Shown here piece after piece: positions 7,915-16,742 of a stretch of DNA of 64,000 bases (its first letter is position 1; each line of letters opens with the position of its first letter). The DNA comes from Lachnotalea sp. AF33-28 (GTDB lineage: Bacteria; Bacillota; Clostridia; Lachnospirales; Lachnospiraceae): assembly GCF_003477885.1 (NCBI RefSeq), contig NZ_QUEE01000004.1, positions 273,245 to 337,244 on the forward strand. The letters are read 5' to 3'. The notes below the pieces were generated by a model, which was given only the letters and a program-made list of their open reading frames with translations, had not been told where the DNA came from and did not search any database. Made by a program: the position numbers and the translations under genes.

Positions 7915-8444
7915 AACATTTTTTCCTCAATCACTTCGACACCATTCTGATGGTTTTCATTACGATATTAGGTTTCATAATTACCTATTTCATGACTCGA
8001 AAGAATTTTCGGGATGAAGTCAAAAAGGGTAAAATTACGCTTAATGCGGAAGCAATAAAATCATTGCCCTATGAGATTTGCCAAATGATGAATCGGATGC
8101 TTCCTAAAGGAAAGCAGAAACTGCTATCAGTAGATGAGTATTCTGAAATACTATCTAAGGTGCTCTCGTATGGAAGTAAAGACACTGTTGCAATTGCAAT
8201 ACATATGCAACAGTTATCATATTCTAATGCTGATGGAACAAATGCAGAAACAGGATGGGAAATGATATCTTCTTACTCTTTGCTTATTACTCAAATTAAA
8301 TATGATCTGACATCAGAGATAATATCGCCAGAAAGTTGGTTTTACCTAAAGATATCTGATTACAAAAAACTACAACCACAAATAAAAGCTACTATCAATA
8401 AAGTTGTAAATCAATTGCGATTGAACAAAGAATTCCATGTGTAG
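7911..8444 (+). CDS. Single-TM protein of unknown function, RM operon passenger
   Basis: A 177-residue frame that opens with GTG 7911, overlapping the hsdS stop (GTGA). One N-terminal membrane anchor (residues about 10-30, TILMVFITILGFIITYFMTR) is followed by a cytoplasmic, mostly helical domain of about 145 residues. The GC content is lower than that of hsdM and hsdR. I do not recognise a family. The coupling to hsdS suggests it is co-produced with the restriction complex, and an anchor could place some component at the membrane, but that is speculation. Confidence 0.65.
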   Translation: MKHFFLNHFDTILMVFITILGFIITYFMTRKNFRDEVKKGKITLNAEAIKSLPYEICQMMNRMLPKGKQKLLSVDEYSEILSKVLSYGSKDTVAIAIHMQQLSYSNADGTNAETGWEMISSYSLLITQIKYDLTSEIISPESWFYLKISDYKKLQPQIKATINKVVNQLRLNKEFHV

Positions 8445-8457
8445 GAGGTGAGACACA

Positions 8458-8637
8458 ATGGCAACGAATCCCCCAAGTGGTGATGGCCACAGAAATGGCG
8501 CAGTCAAGGGCAGAACGCAGAGTTTCAATCCCAAAACAGGACTCTACACAAAGCGTGATACCAAAACCGGACGGTTCATGGATGTAAAGATGACCGGCGG
8601 CAAGTTTAAGGGTGTCACCAAGGAGAAACAAGACTAA
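8458..8637 (+). CDS. Small basic protein, 59 residues
   Basis: ATG 8458 follows an excellent ribosome binding site (AGGAGGTGA, 8443-8451). The product begins MATNPPSGDGHRNGAVKG, is Gly/Lys/Thr-rich and basic, has no membrane segment, and contains two similar motifs, TGLYTKRDTKTGRF and MTGGKFKGVTKEK. Similar short proteins are, as far as I recall, found in type I restriction loci and phages without a known function. The strong ribosome binding site suggests high translation relative to neighbours. A DNA mimic is unlikely because it is basic; a nucleic-acid-binding helper is possible. Confidence 0.7.
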   Translation: MATNPPSGDGHRNGAVKGRTQSFNPKTGLYTKRDTKTGRFMDVKMTGGKFKGVTKEKQD

Positions 8638-8710
8638 GCACAGGAAGCGAGGCGGGATTTTCCCGCCCCGATATTCCGGCTTTTATATAGCGCCGTGAAA
8701 GGAGGCACTT

Positions 8711-9715
8711 ATGTACGAAAAAGCAATTGAAGAAATCCGAGCCCAAAAGCCCAGAATGGCAATCTGTTATGATTTTGATAAAACGCTTTCACCTGATGAT
8801 ATGCAGGCATTCACGCTGATTCCCTCGTTTGGAATTGATAAGGATGATTTCTGGAAGGATTCCAACAAACGAGCGGTGGACAACCTGATGGACAACAATC
8901 TTGCGTGGATGTATGAGCTAATTCGATATTCAAAATTTAAGGGTAAATCGCTGCGCCGCGAATACTTTCATGAAGCGGGGACACATGTGCCTCTTTATAA
9001 AGGCGTTGAGACATGGTTCGACCGTATGAACAAATATGCTGACAGCAAAGGAATCGTACTGGAGCATTACATTATTTCATCCGGCTTGAAGGAAATCATT
9101 GAGGGTAGCAAGATCGCCTCTAAGTTTAAGAGAATTTACGCATCTTCCTATATGTATGACCCTGATGGCATAGCGGTCTGGGCCACGCAGGCAATTAACT
9201 ACACGAACAAAACGCAATATATCTTTAGAATTGCCAAAGGCATTTTTGAAGAGTATGACGAGCGTGTAAATGACAGTATGCCGGAAAACCAGCTTTATGT
9301 TCCTTATGAAAACATCGTTTATGTTGGCGATAGTGCTACCGACATTCCCTGTATGCGTTTGGTGAAAAGCAAGGGTGGATACGCAATTGGGGTGTTTGAT
9401 CCGCAAAAAGACAACCGAAAAAAGGTGTATCAGCTTTTCAACGATGGCCGAATTAACTTCTATGCTCCGGCAGATTACTCTGCCCGAAGCAGTATGTCTC
9501 AATACATGAAGCAGATCATTGATGAGATTTCGGCTCGAGAGGCAATTAAGACTGAGCAAGCGGTGATGAACATACCTGCAAGCGCATACAAAATGTTTAC
9601 TGATACACAGAAAATGATCGGACTGGTTCCCGAAAAATTGCCTGCAAGGGAAAAGAAAAAGCTGGATGAAGGTCTTGAGGAACTCAAAGGCTTGATTGAA
9701 GGCAATATTGACTAA
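8711..9715 (+). CDS. HAD-superfamily hydrolase in the RM operon
   Basis: A 334-residue protein with GAAAGGAGG upstream of ATG 8711. The HAD nucleophile motif DFDKT is at residues 21-25. Later come IISSGLKEII (motif II region) and YVGDSATDIPCM (motif IV, with the two Mg-binding aspartates). A cap region lies between them, and the C-terminal 70 residues are helical and charged (LPAREKKKLDEGLEELKGL). The substrate is unknown. HAD proteins of this size turn up next to hsdR in other Firmicutes type I loci, so it is probably a recurrent accessory rather than a stray gene. Confidence 0.8.
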   Translation: MYEKAIEEIRAQKPRMAICYDFDKTLSPDDMQAFTLIPSFGIDKDDFWKDSNKRAVDNLMDNNLAWMYELIRYSKFKGKSLRREYFHEAGTHVPLYKGVETWFDRMNKYADSKGIVLEHYIISSGLKEIIEGSKIASKFKRIYASSYMYDPDGIAVWATQAINYTNKTQYIFRIAKGIFEEYDERVNDSMPENQLYVPYENIVYVGDSATDIPCMRLVKSKGGYAIGVFDPQKDNRKKVYQLFNDGRINFYAPADYSARSSMSQYMKQIIDEISAREAIKTEQAVMNIPASAYKMFTDTQKMIGLVPEKLPAREKKKLDEGLEELKGLIEGNID

Positions 9716-9728
9716 GGTTGTGAGAAAT

Positions 9729-12700
9729 ATGGATCAAATACTTCGACCAGATTTATATCTTGAAAAGAACGCCAGCCAGCAGCCTGCCATTGATTTGCTG
9801 CGCGCCATGGGCTATATCTACATATCTCCGGAGGACTGCGCCATGCAGCGTGGCAGCAGCTACCATGTGCTACTCCGAGATATTCTGCGTGGCCAGTTGC
9901 GTCGACTCAACCGCTACATCTACGCTGGCGCAGAAAACGAGTTTTCTGCCGCAAATATTGAACGTGCCATGGAGGATCTGGACGAACCTCTGACAGATGG
10001 ACTTGTTCGTACCAGTGAGAAGATTTATGACGCACTGCTGCTGGGTAAAAGCTATCCAGAAACTGTGGGTGACGGGAAAATGCTCAGTTTTAACCTTAGG
10101 TACATTGACTGGGAACACCCCGAAAACAATCTTTATCATGTGACGGGGGAATATGTCGTTGAAGGTCAGGACAAGCAGCATAATGCTCGCCCTGATATTG
10201 TGCTGTTTATCAATGGTATTCCCTTTGCGGTGATCGAATGCAAAGTGCCGCAGATTTCCGTCGATCAGGCGGTAGAACAGACCGTGCGTAATCAGCAGGC
10301 GGACTATATCCCTCAGCTCTTCAAGTACGCTCAGATCGTTATGGCCACCAACAAGAATGCTGTCAAATACGCCACAGCCGGAACTCCGAAAAAGTTCTGG
10401 AATGTCTGGAAAGAGCAAAACGAAGCATTTATGAGTCGCCAGCTTGTGTGGCTGCTTGATGACCGTATGCCCACAGAACAAGATAAAAACATTATTTCAC
10501 TGTTTAGCAAAGAACGTGTCATGGAGATTATGCGGTATTTCATTCTCTATGACGCCAATGTCAAAAAAATCTGCCGCTATCAGCAGTATTTTGCAATTAA
10601 GGAGATTGTAAAAACCATTGGTGAAATCGACGAGCGTGGCAATCGTCAGAGCGGTGTTATATGGCATACGCAAGGCAGCGGCAAGAGTTTGACCATGGTC
10701 ATGCTGGCAAAGTATATCCTCATGGAGCTAACAGACTGCCATCCCAGAGTTGTAATCGTCACTGACCGTAAGGAACTGGACGGGCAAATTGCAGCTACAT
10801 TTGCGCACACACGGTTGAACCCTGCCCGTGCTACCAGTGGACGGCATCTTGTTGAACTTGTAAACAGCGGCAAAGCGGATGTGATTACGAGCATCATTAA
10901 CAAGTTCAATACCGCTGAGCGTATGGCGACTAAAAACGAGTCCAGAGATGTCTTTATTCTGGTGGACGAGAGCCACCGTTCAAATTACGGCCTTATGGCA
11001 ACTAAAATGCGCAGCGTATTTCCGAACGCTTGCTATATTGGCTTTACCGGAACGCCTTTGATGAAGAAAGAAAAGAACACCATGTCCACGTTTGGTAAGC
11101 TGATCCATAAGTACACGATAAAAGACGGTGTGGACGACGGAGCTATTGTTCCACTTATCTACGAGGGGCGTTTTGTGGATCAGAATGTTGATGAGGAAAA
11201 CATTGACCTTTGGTTTGAGCAGACCACTAAGCGGCTGACAGATGCGCAGAAGGAAGACCTGGCAAAAAAATGGAGCAGTATCCGCCGCCTGACATCCACC
11301 GATGCACGGATTAAGCGTATTGCCCTTGATATTAACACTCATTTCATTGAGGGCTATAAAAATACCGGATTTAAGGCTATGCTTGCCACGAACTATAAAA
11401 GAGATGCGGTTCGCTATCTTGAATGCTTTGAGCAGTTTGGTGACCTGACGTGTGCTGTGGTTATCTCACCGCCGGATATGCGCGAGAGTGTTGATGACAT
11501 GGATGAGGGCACTGACGATAAGGTCGTGGCGTACTGGAACAAAATGATGCGTCAGTACGGCGATGCAGACCGTTATGAAGAGGCTATAAAAAACAAGTTC
11601 TGCGATGGCGAAATCGACATTCTCATCGTTTGCAGCAAGCTCCTCACGGGATTTGACGCACCCATTTGCCAAGTGCTATACATTGACAAAGAACTGAAAG
11701 AGCATGGTCTTTTGCAGGCCATCGCCCGCACTAATCGGCTTCACGAAGGTAAGGACTATGGCCTGATCGTTGATTATCGTGGACTGATTGAAAAGCTGGA
11801 TACTGCGATGGATATGTACAGTGGCGCTGGCCTTGAGAACTTCGACAGCGGAGACTTGAAGGGTGCGGTTGTGGATGTTATGTCATCGGTCGGAACCTTG
11901 CGTGATTCGTATACCCGACTGGTCGAACTGTTTGTCGCTGTTCGAAATAAAGCGGACGCAGAGGAAGTGGAAGTTTTTCTTGCGGATAATAAGATTCGCG
12001 AGGACTTCTATAATCTTTTGTGCGCCTTTGGAAAGGCTCTCAATCTGGTGTTGAATTCTGAGCAAGCTTATGCTGCTGTTCCGAAGGACGAACTGAAAAA
12101 ATATCAAAGTACGTTTATCTTTTTTGCAAAGGTGCGACGCAGCGTAAAGATCCGTTATTGCGATGCCATAGACAACAGCGAGTATGAACCACTGATGCAA
12201 AATCTTTTAGATACCCACTTATCTGTAGCCGGTGTCCGCCAGATTACAAGCCCAATCAACATTCTAAATAAAGATGATTTTGAAAAGGAACTGGACGAGC
12301 TTGGATCACTTCGTGCGAAAGCCGATGCAATCACAAGCCGCATGACAAAGAGCATCAGCGAGAAGTATGATGAAAATCCCGCCTACTATGGCAGCTTTTC
12401 CAAGAGAATAAAGGATGCATTGGATCAGTATAAAGAACAAGTGATTACAGAGGCTGAGTATCTGGCCAAGATGCGTACCATTATGGAAGATTATCACGCT
12501 GGACGCAGTTCTATAAGTTACCCGGAATCCATTAAGAATAATGTTCATGCGCAGGCATTTTACGGTGTGCTTTCTGCCATTCTTGATGATGATAAGTCTG
12601 TAAGTGTTGAGCCGGATTTTGTCGCAGAAATAGCTGAGGAAATTACGAAGATCATCGCAAAGCATAGCCAGGTGGACTGGACAAACAACAAGACCATTCA

Positions 12701-12830
12701 TGATCGCATCTCACAGGATATTGATGACCTGTTTTATGAGTACGAGAAAACGCGCGGAATGAAGCTCTCATTTGATGTGGTCGACAAGATCATAGAGAAT
12801 GTCAAAACCGTTGCTCTGCGGAGGTTTTGA
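9729..12830 (+). CDS. hsdR: Type I restriction endonuclease subunit R
   Basis: A 1033-residue protein counted from ATG 9729; GTG 9720 is a possible alternative. The N-terminal PD-(D/E)xK nuclease domain shows RPDIVLFINGIPFAVIECK near residue 155-170. It is followed by a superfamily 2 translocase with Walker A GSGKS near 315, the Walker B/DEAD-like box DESHRSNYG near 412, GFTGTPL, and the helicase C-terminal motif QAIARTNRLHEG. It cleaves DNA after ATP-driven translocation when the complex meets an unmethylated site. The frame is complete, and with hsdM and hsdS present the system looks functional. Its stop is 2 bases before the next start. Confidence 0.95.
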   Translation: MDQILRPDLYLEKNASQQPAIDLLRAMGYIYISPEDCAMQRGSSYHVLLRDILRGQLRRLNRYIYAGAENEFSAANIERAMEDLDEPLTDGLVRTSEKIYDALLLGKSYPETVGDGKMLSFNLRYIDWEHPENNLYHVTGEYVVEGQDKQHNARPDIVLFINGIPFAVIECKVPQISVDQAVEQTVRNQQADYIPQLFKYAQIVMATNKNAVKYATAGTPKKFWNVWKEQNEAFMSRQLVWLLDDRMPTEQDKNIISLFSKERVMEIMRYFILYDANVKKICRYQQYFAIKEIVKTIGEIDERGNRQSGVIWHTQGSGKSLTMVMLAKYILMELTDCHPRVVIVTDRKELDGQIAATFAHTRLNPARATSGRHLVELVNSGKADVITSIINKFNTAERMATKNESRDVFILVDESHRSNYGLMATKMRSVFPNACYIGFTGTPLMKKEKNTMSTFGKLIHKYTIKDGVDDGAIVPLIYEGRFVDQNVDEENIDLWFEQTTKRLTDAQKEDLAKKWSSIRRLTSTDARIKRIALDINTHFIEGYKNTGFKAMLATNYKRDAVRYLECFEQFGDLTCAVVISPPDMRESVDDMDEGTDDKVVAYWNKMMRQYGDADRYEEAIKNKFCDGEIDILIVCSKLLTGFDAPICQVLYIDKELKEHGLLQAIARTNRLHEGKDYGLIVDYRGLIEKLDTAMDMYSGAGLENFDSGDLKGAVVDVMSSVGTLRDSYTRLVELFVAVRNKADAEEVEVFLADNKIREDFYNLLCAFGKALNLVLNSEQAYAAVPKDELKKYQSTFIFFAKVRRSVKIRYCDAIDNSEYEPLMQNLLDTHLSVAGVRQITSPINILNKDDFEKELDELGSLRAKADAITSRMTKSISEKYDENPAYYGSFSKRIKDALDQYKEQVITEAEYLAKMRTIMEDYHAGRSSISYPESIKNNVHAQAFYGVLSAILDDDKSVSVEPDFVAEIAEEITKIIAKHSQVDWTNNKTIHDRISQDIDDLFYEYEKTRGMKLSFDVVDKIIENVKTVALRRF

Positions 12831-12832
12831 GG

Positions 12833-13567
12833 ATGACATCAATTTCAATCCCACGCAAAGTCATGTTCGATGAAAAAGAGATCGTCTATCATTTGGAGCA
12901 AAAGCCAGTCAAAAATTTGAATCTTCGAATTAGAAAAGACGGCAGCGTCTATGTATCAGCAAATGATAGTGTTCCAGTTGATAAAGTGGACGAATTTGTG
13001 GTCAGCAAGGGAGCCTATATTCTATCCGCTTTGCAACGATTTCAGGAACTGGCTCAATATCGTCCACAAGCAAAACAGTATATCAGTGGAGAGACATTTT
13101 GCATTTTAGGCCGAGGGCTGCGGCTGAAGGTTGTAGAAGGCCCAAAAAATGCAATCCATTCAGACGGTGTATACATTTTTCTTCAGGTAAAAGACACCAC
13201 AGACGTAAAAAATAAAGAGCGCATTGTGGTGCGATTTTTAGATCAACAATGCAAAGATCAGTTTGGTGAGATTATGGCGGAAATTTATCCGCTGTTTCAG
13301 AAATACGGTGTAGCCCAGCCGACACTGCGCATTCGTGATATGGATACGCGATGGGGTTCATGCCTATCGAAAAAAGGAATAATCACATTAAATAAACGGT
13401 TGCTGGAAGCTCCCCGAAGCTGTATTGAGTATGTGGTGATGCATGAATTTTGTCACTTTATTCACCCGAACCATTCCAAGCAGTTTTACGGTTTTCTTGC
13501 TATGCTGATGCCTGATTGGAAGGAACGTAAGGTGGTACTTGATAAGTGTGCAGAATTTTGGCTGTAA
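12833..13567 (+). CDS. YgjP-type metal-dependent hydrolase (WLM/M48-like)
   Basis: A 244-residue protein; ATG 12833 has GGAGG about 8 bases upstream inside the end of hsdR. The zinc motif HEFCH at about residues 203-207 with a third His nearby (HPNHSKQF), and the preceding RDMDTRWGSCLSKKGIITLN, are typical of the YgjP/DUF45 metallopeptidase-like family. The N-terminal half is the beta-rich family domain. This family often neighbours hsdR in type I loci, but its role there is unknown. It is the last gene of the operon. Confidence 0.85.
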   Translation: MTSISIPRKVMFDEKEIVYHLEQKPVKNLNLRIRKDGSVYVSANDSVPVDKVDEFVVSKGAYILSALQRFQELAQYRPQAKQYISGETFCILGRGLRLKVVEGPKNAIHSDGVYIFLQVKDTTDVKNKERIVVRFLDQQCKDQFGEIMAEIYPLFQKYGVAQPTLRIRDMDTRWGSCLSKKGIITLNKRLLEAPRSCIEYVVMHEFCHFIHPNHSKQFYGFLAMLMPDWKERKVVLDKCAEFWL

Positions 13568-13708
13568 ATTATTAACTGTTATAATTTCGTGGCAACACCA
13601 TGGCAACAAAAAATCAGATAGCCCAAACTATTAGGATAATGAAAACAATGTAAATACTTTGAGCTAAAACCCATAAGCAAAACTGTTTAGCACACGCTGA
13701 ACAGGAGC

Positions 13709-13720
13709 GAGTGGGAATAA
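13709..13720 (+). other. attR-like direct repeat of the guaA end
   Basis: GAGTGGGAATAA matches the last 12 bases of guaA (322-333) in the same orientation. It lies in the 239-base gap between the last island gene and the acetyltransferase. The stretch 13568-13708 contains two close copies of TGGCAACA (near 13590 and 13602), which could be integrase arm sites. No gene is seen in this gap. Confidence 0.7.
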
Positions 13721-13806
13721 GTGACCTGCTTTTTCGGTCAAAAAGAAGCGTCGGTTGAACTGTTACCGTTAATTTCCACTGCCGCAAAAGCAAAGGAGAC
13801 TTTTGT

Positions 13807-14694
13807 ATGAAGATCACAATAAGAAATTACAGACCGTTGGCTGATTTTGAACCAATCAGACAGTTTCTGATTGCCAATCACCGTTTCCATAATGCAGACG
13901 GAAACTTTTATCCCTCAGAGTGGGAGTATATGCACACCCATAGTCTTGCTCCATGGACGGTGTTTCCACGGATTGGTATTTGGGAAAATGAGGGCGAAAT
14001 TGTCGCTGTCGCCAATATGGAGTGGTATCTCGGTGAATTTATGCTGCAAATCAATCCGAACTATAATTTTCTTAAGCCGGAGATTTTGAGTTATGCGGAG
14101 GAAAACTTATCGAAAATAAATGAGGACGGTACAAGAACCTTAAGGCTTAGCAGACTGCACGATACCGATACGGAGATGAAGGCGCTGCTGTTGGAGAGAG
14201 GGTATCATCTTGTTGGCAGCGAGTGGAATGGCTTCTTCGATCTTTCAAACGAGATTCCTGTATGTGCGCTTCCTGAAGGCTTTACGATCGTAAGCCTTCA
14301 GGAAGAAAATGATCTTGAAAAGATCAACCGCGTCATGTGGCGGGGATTTGACCATCCCGGCGAGCCGCAATGCGATATTGATACCCGGCGGGTGATGCAG
14401 TCAGGTCCGCATTTCCGCCCGGAGCTGAACCTGGTTGTCAAAGCCCCTAACGGTGATTACGCTGTCTATTGCGGTATGTGGTATGAACCGGAATGCAGGG
14501 AGGCATATCTTGAACCCCTATGCACGGATCCCAGCTACCGGAGGCTAGGTCTGGCAAAAGCCGCCCTATACGAAGCTATGCGCCGGACTCAAAGCATGGG
14601 AGCACTTTCCTGTATTGCAGGAGGTCAGCCTTTTTATGAAAAGGTTGGTTTCGTACAGGAATTTGTAAAACAGGATTGGGAGAAAACGTGGTAA
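13807..14694 (+). CDS. GNAT-family N-acetyltransferase
   Basis: A 295-residue protein with AAAGGAG upstream. The C-terminal half is a GNAT fold with the acetyl-CoA loop DPSYRRLGLAKAALYEAMRR and FYEKVGFVQEF near the end. The N-terminal half (IRNYRPLADFEPIRQFL) looks like a second, degenerate GNAT domain. Substrate not predictable. It is the first gene outside the island on the right and is followed by a strong hairpin. Confidence 0.85.
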   Translation: MKITIRNYRPLADFEPIRQFLIANHRFHNADGNFYPSEWEYMHTHSLAPWTVFPRIGIWENEGEIVAVANMEWYLGEFMLQINPNYNFLKPEILSYAEENLSKINEDGTRTLRLSRLHDTDTEMKALLLERGYHLVGSEWNGFFDLSNEIPVCALPEGFTIVSLQEENDLEKINRVMWRGFDHPGEPQCDIDTRRVMQSGPHFRPELNLVVKAPNGDYAVYCGMWYEPECREAYLEPLCTDPSYRRLGLAKAALYEAMRRTQSMGALSCIAGGQPFYEKVGFVQEFVKQDWEKTW

Positions 14695-14765
14695 AGAGGA
14701 TGCCGGAACATTCAGAAAACAAGACTGGCCGGTCTGGCAGGAGTGTGTGGGAAACATGAAAGAAA

Positions 14766-14810
14766 CCGAAAAGCCCTTAACTGTGGATAACGCAGTTAAG
14801 GGCTTTTCGG
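14766..14810. terminator. Perfect 18-bp hairpin between convergent genes
   Basis: CCGAAAAGCCCTTAACTG (14766-14783) pairs exactly with 14793-14810 around a 9-base loop. The A/T runs are part of the stem, so it can work on both strands for the convergent genes on either side. Confidence 0.75.
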
Positions 14811-14883
14811 CGGTGCACCGGTTGGTCATCCTTGTCCCTGCGGATGGCGGACATGGTAAATGCCTGCACAGATCTGTCGGCAT

Positions 14884-15315
14884 CTACAATTCTTTTTCCA
14901 ACCTAAAACGGTAAAAAACACCGTAACCTATTACAAACAAATACGCACAAATCAAGAGAAGTATAGCCCTTAATTCCACATTCATCAGTGCAAAAGAACA
15001 CATTATGGCACCGAAGACAAATACCATCATATCATATGCACGAGCTTTTGACTGATTTGCAATGCTTACATTTCGTTCGTCTTTTTCTTCAATTTCTTTC
15101 TGCTTTTTAAGTTCCGGATGTTTTTTAAATGCCCTTTCACCAAGGATATTTCCCATACCTCCGCCAAAGATACCGCAGCCAATTCCTACACAAAGATAGG
15201 GCAGAGTAAGCATAACACCTTGCGGATTATCAATCACTTTTAACGAAATCAGTCCAATAATTAATAATATTAAACCGGCAATAGCAGAAAAATAATTCGC
15301 TGCATTTTTTTTCAA
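14884..15315 (-). CDS. Small membrane protein of an XRE module
   Basis: A 143-residue protein read from a TTG start (15313-15315) with GGAGG in the end of the preceding gene. There are four hydrophobic segments in two pairs (about residues 8-27, 36-56, 95-113, 117-135), with a charged central loop (KKHPELKKQKEIEEKDERN). It is co-transcribed with the XRE regulator, whose stop is 3 bases upstream. Pairs like this are common in clostridia. A stress or envelope role is possible but not shown. Confidence 0.75.
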   Translation of the reverse strand: MKKNAANYFSAIAGLILLIIGLISLKVIDNPQGVMLTLPYLCVGIGCGIFGGGMGNILGERAFKKHPELKKQKEIEEKDERNVSIANQSKARAYDMMVFVFGAIMCSFALMNVELRAILLLICAYLFVIGYGVFYRFRLEKEL

Positions 15316-15318
15316 TGT

Positions 15319-15519
15319 TCATTCCTCCTCATAAATAAAAATATCCTCAATACTCAGTTCAAAATATTTCGCTATTTTGAACGCTAATGTAATGGAAGGA
15401 TTATACCTTCCGTTTTCCAGTGATCCTATGGTTTGTCTGGATACTTCTAAAACAGCCGCCAGTTCTTCCTGGCTGATCCCCTTGCTTTTTCGCAGTTCAT
15501 CCAATCGGTTTTTCACCAT
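15319..15519 (-). CDS. XRE-family helix-turn-helix regulator
   Basis: A 66-residue single-domain protein, MVKNRLDELRKSKGISQEEL with the recognition part VSRQTIGSLENGRYNPS. GAGGAGGTGA lies just upstream of the start. Its promoter overlaps a perfect palindrome (15542-15561), so autorepression is likely. It is divergent from the second XRE module at 16062. Confidence 0.9.
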   Translation of the reverse strand: MVKNRLDELRKSKGISQEELAAVLEVSRQTIGSLENGRYNPSITLAFKIAKYFELSIEDIFIYEEE

Positions 15520-15541
15520 TTCACCTCCTCGCTAGACTGCG

Positions 15542-15606
15542 ATGGAAAGTCAACTTTCCATCATAGTATAACACAGCGTTTTCGAAATGTAAAGCAAACT
15601 TTCCAT
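15542..15606 (-). promoter_or_regulatory. Promoter and operator of the minus-strand XRE gene
   Basis: On the minus strand: TTTACA (15588-15593), 17 bases, TATACT (15565-15570). The perfect palindrome ATGGAAAGT-CA-ACTTTCCAT spans 15542-15561 at the expected transcription start. A further half site ACTTTCCAT lies at 15598-15606, just upstream of -35. This arrangement would let the XRE protein clamp its own promoter. Confidence 0.8.
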
Positions 15607-15663
15607 TTGTGAAAAGCTATTTTTGTTACGAATCGTAACATATCATTTCGTCTATCCAAATAC

Positions 15664-15723
15664 TTGACATCCGGTCGGATCCGCGTATAATATGAAGTAT
15701 ACTTCATGTGAAGTGAGCTTCAT
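15664..15723 (+). promoter_or_regulatory. Promoter and operators of the plus-strand XRE gene
   Basis: TTGACA (15664-15669), 16 bases, TATAAT (15686-15691). Directly downstream are the perfect 16-bp palindrome ATGAAGTATACTTCAT (15692-15707) and a second imperfect copy (15708-15723). The motif differs from that of the neighbouring minus-strand operator, so the two regulators should not cross-bind. Confidence 0.8.
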
Positions 15724-15766
15724 ACAAGGCATACATCATATTCATGCGCAGATCACGACGGATTTT

Positions 15767-16002
15767 GTTACTGTTCACGTCGTTCACGTCTGCCGATAAA
15801 GCAGCGTATGACAGGCCAGAGTATGGTCCTCATAGGGATCCCGCAAAACCCGCACAAGGAAGCGCACTGATGTGCGCGCAGGTCATCAACCTGGCGGTTG
15901 GTGACGATCTGCGCGCTTCACGGAGCGAGAGCGCGTCCCAATGAGGACCATACTCTGGCCTGTCATACGCGGTAGGTTTACGACAGCCGTGCAGACAGTA
16001 AC
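15767..16002. repeat. Palindromic mobile element, copy A (long variant)
   Basis: The ends are GTTACTGTTCAC-type and CAGTAAC. Inner arms pair over long stretches (ATGACAGGCCAGAGTATGGT with its complement near 15943-15965). It holds an extra, internally palindromic centre of about 120 bases. The flanks CGGATTTT and CGGATGAA agree in 5 of 8 bases, a weak duplication. It sits in the 5' leader between the promoter at 15664 and the XRE gene at 16062. No coding potential is apparent. Confidence 0.8.
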
Positions 16003-16061
16003 CGGATGAATTCTGCATGATCTAAAAGCAAAGAGACACAGTGAACAAAAGGAGCGGAGCC

Positions 16062-16295
16062 ATGAAAAACAGGGTGAAAGAACTGCGCATGGCCGCAGGC
16101 ATGACACAGCAGCAGCTGGCGGATCTGGTACGCGTATCCTCCCGGACCATCATCTCATTGGAACGGGAACAGTATAATCCGTCCCTTCTGCTTGCTTACC
16201 GCATTGCGGAGATTTTCGGGACATCGGTGGAAGAACTGTACTGTCTTAAGGAAAATAAAGAAAAGGAGGATGAGAAATATGAAGGGCTATGCTGA
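16062..16295 (+). CDS. XRE-family helix-turn-helix regulator
   Basis: A 77-residue protein from ATG 16062 with AAAGGAG upstream; an in-frame GTG at 16041 lacks a good site. It has an N-terminal XRE domain (KNRVKELRMAAGMTQQQL, then VSSRTIISLEREQYNPS) and an acidic, Lys-rich tail. The last 17 bases overlap the following membrane-protein gene. It probably binds the palindromes at 15692-15723 to control this two-gene unit. Confidence 0.9.
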   Translation: MKNRVKELRMAAGMTQQQLADLVRVSSRTIISLEREQYNPSLLLAYRIAEIFGTSVEELYCLKENKEKEDEKYEGLC

Positions 16296-16728
16296 CAGAA
16301 TTAAAAAAAGAATCGGGTTTCTTTGGGCGGCTTTTGCGGCAATGCTGGTTTATATGGTGGTGATAGGAGAACTGGGATTGGGAGACAGCAGATATCAGAC
16401 GCATCTGGCGGAGGCGATCAGCAGGATCATCTTTTTCGGCGGCATGATCTGGATTCTGTATAAGATCCGCTGCAATCATAAACTTCTGAAAAACAGCCTT
16501 GCCCTGAAGCAGGAGGCTGTCAGGGAAATGGATGAGCGCAGGCAGTGGGTCTACGACAAGAGCGGCGGCATCGTGTTTGACATCATCCTCTATATCCTGC
16601 TCATCTTTACCTGTACGGCGGCGCTGTCCAATATGGACGCCTTTGGGCTGTCCTTATCGATCCTTGGCCTTTCCATACTGGTGAAGCTATGCGTTTATAT
16701 CTATTATGACCGGTTTTACGGCGGCTGA
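16279..16728 (+). CDS. Small membrane protein, paralog of 20511-20948
   Basis: A 149-residue protein; ATG 16279 has AAAGGAGGA upstream and overlaps the regulator gene. It begins MKGYADRIKKRIGFLWAAFA and has four hydrophobic segments (about 14-30, 46-66, 98-115, 120-140). A central YDKSGGIVFDIILYILLIFT is nearly identical to the matching segment of the protein at 20511. Both are unknown membrane proteins, and shared length and motifs show common descent. Followed by an inverted repeat at about 16720-16745. Confidence 0.8.
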   Translation: MKGYADRIKKRIGFLWAAFAAMLVYMVVIGELGLGDSRYQTHLAEAISRIIFFGGMIWILYKIRCNHKLLKNSLALKQEAVREMDERRQWVYDKSGGIVFDIILYILLIFTCTAALSNMDAFGLSLSILGLSILVKLCVYIYYDRFYGG

Positions 16729-16742
16729 CCGCCAGGCCGCCG

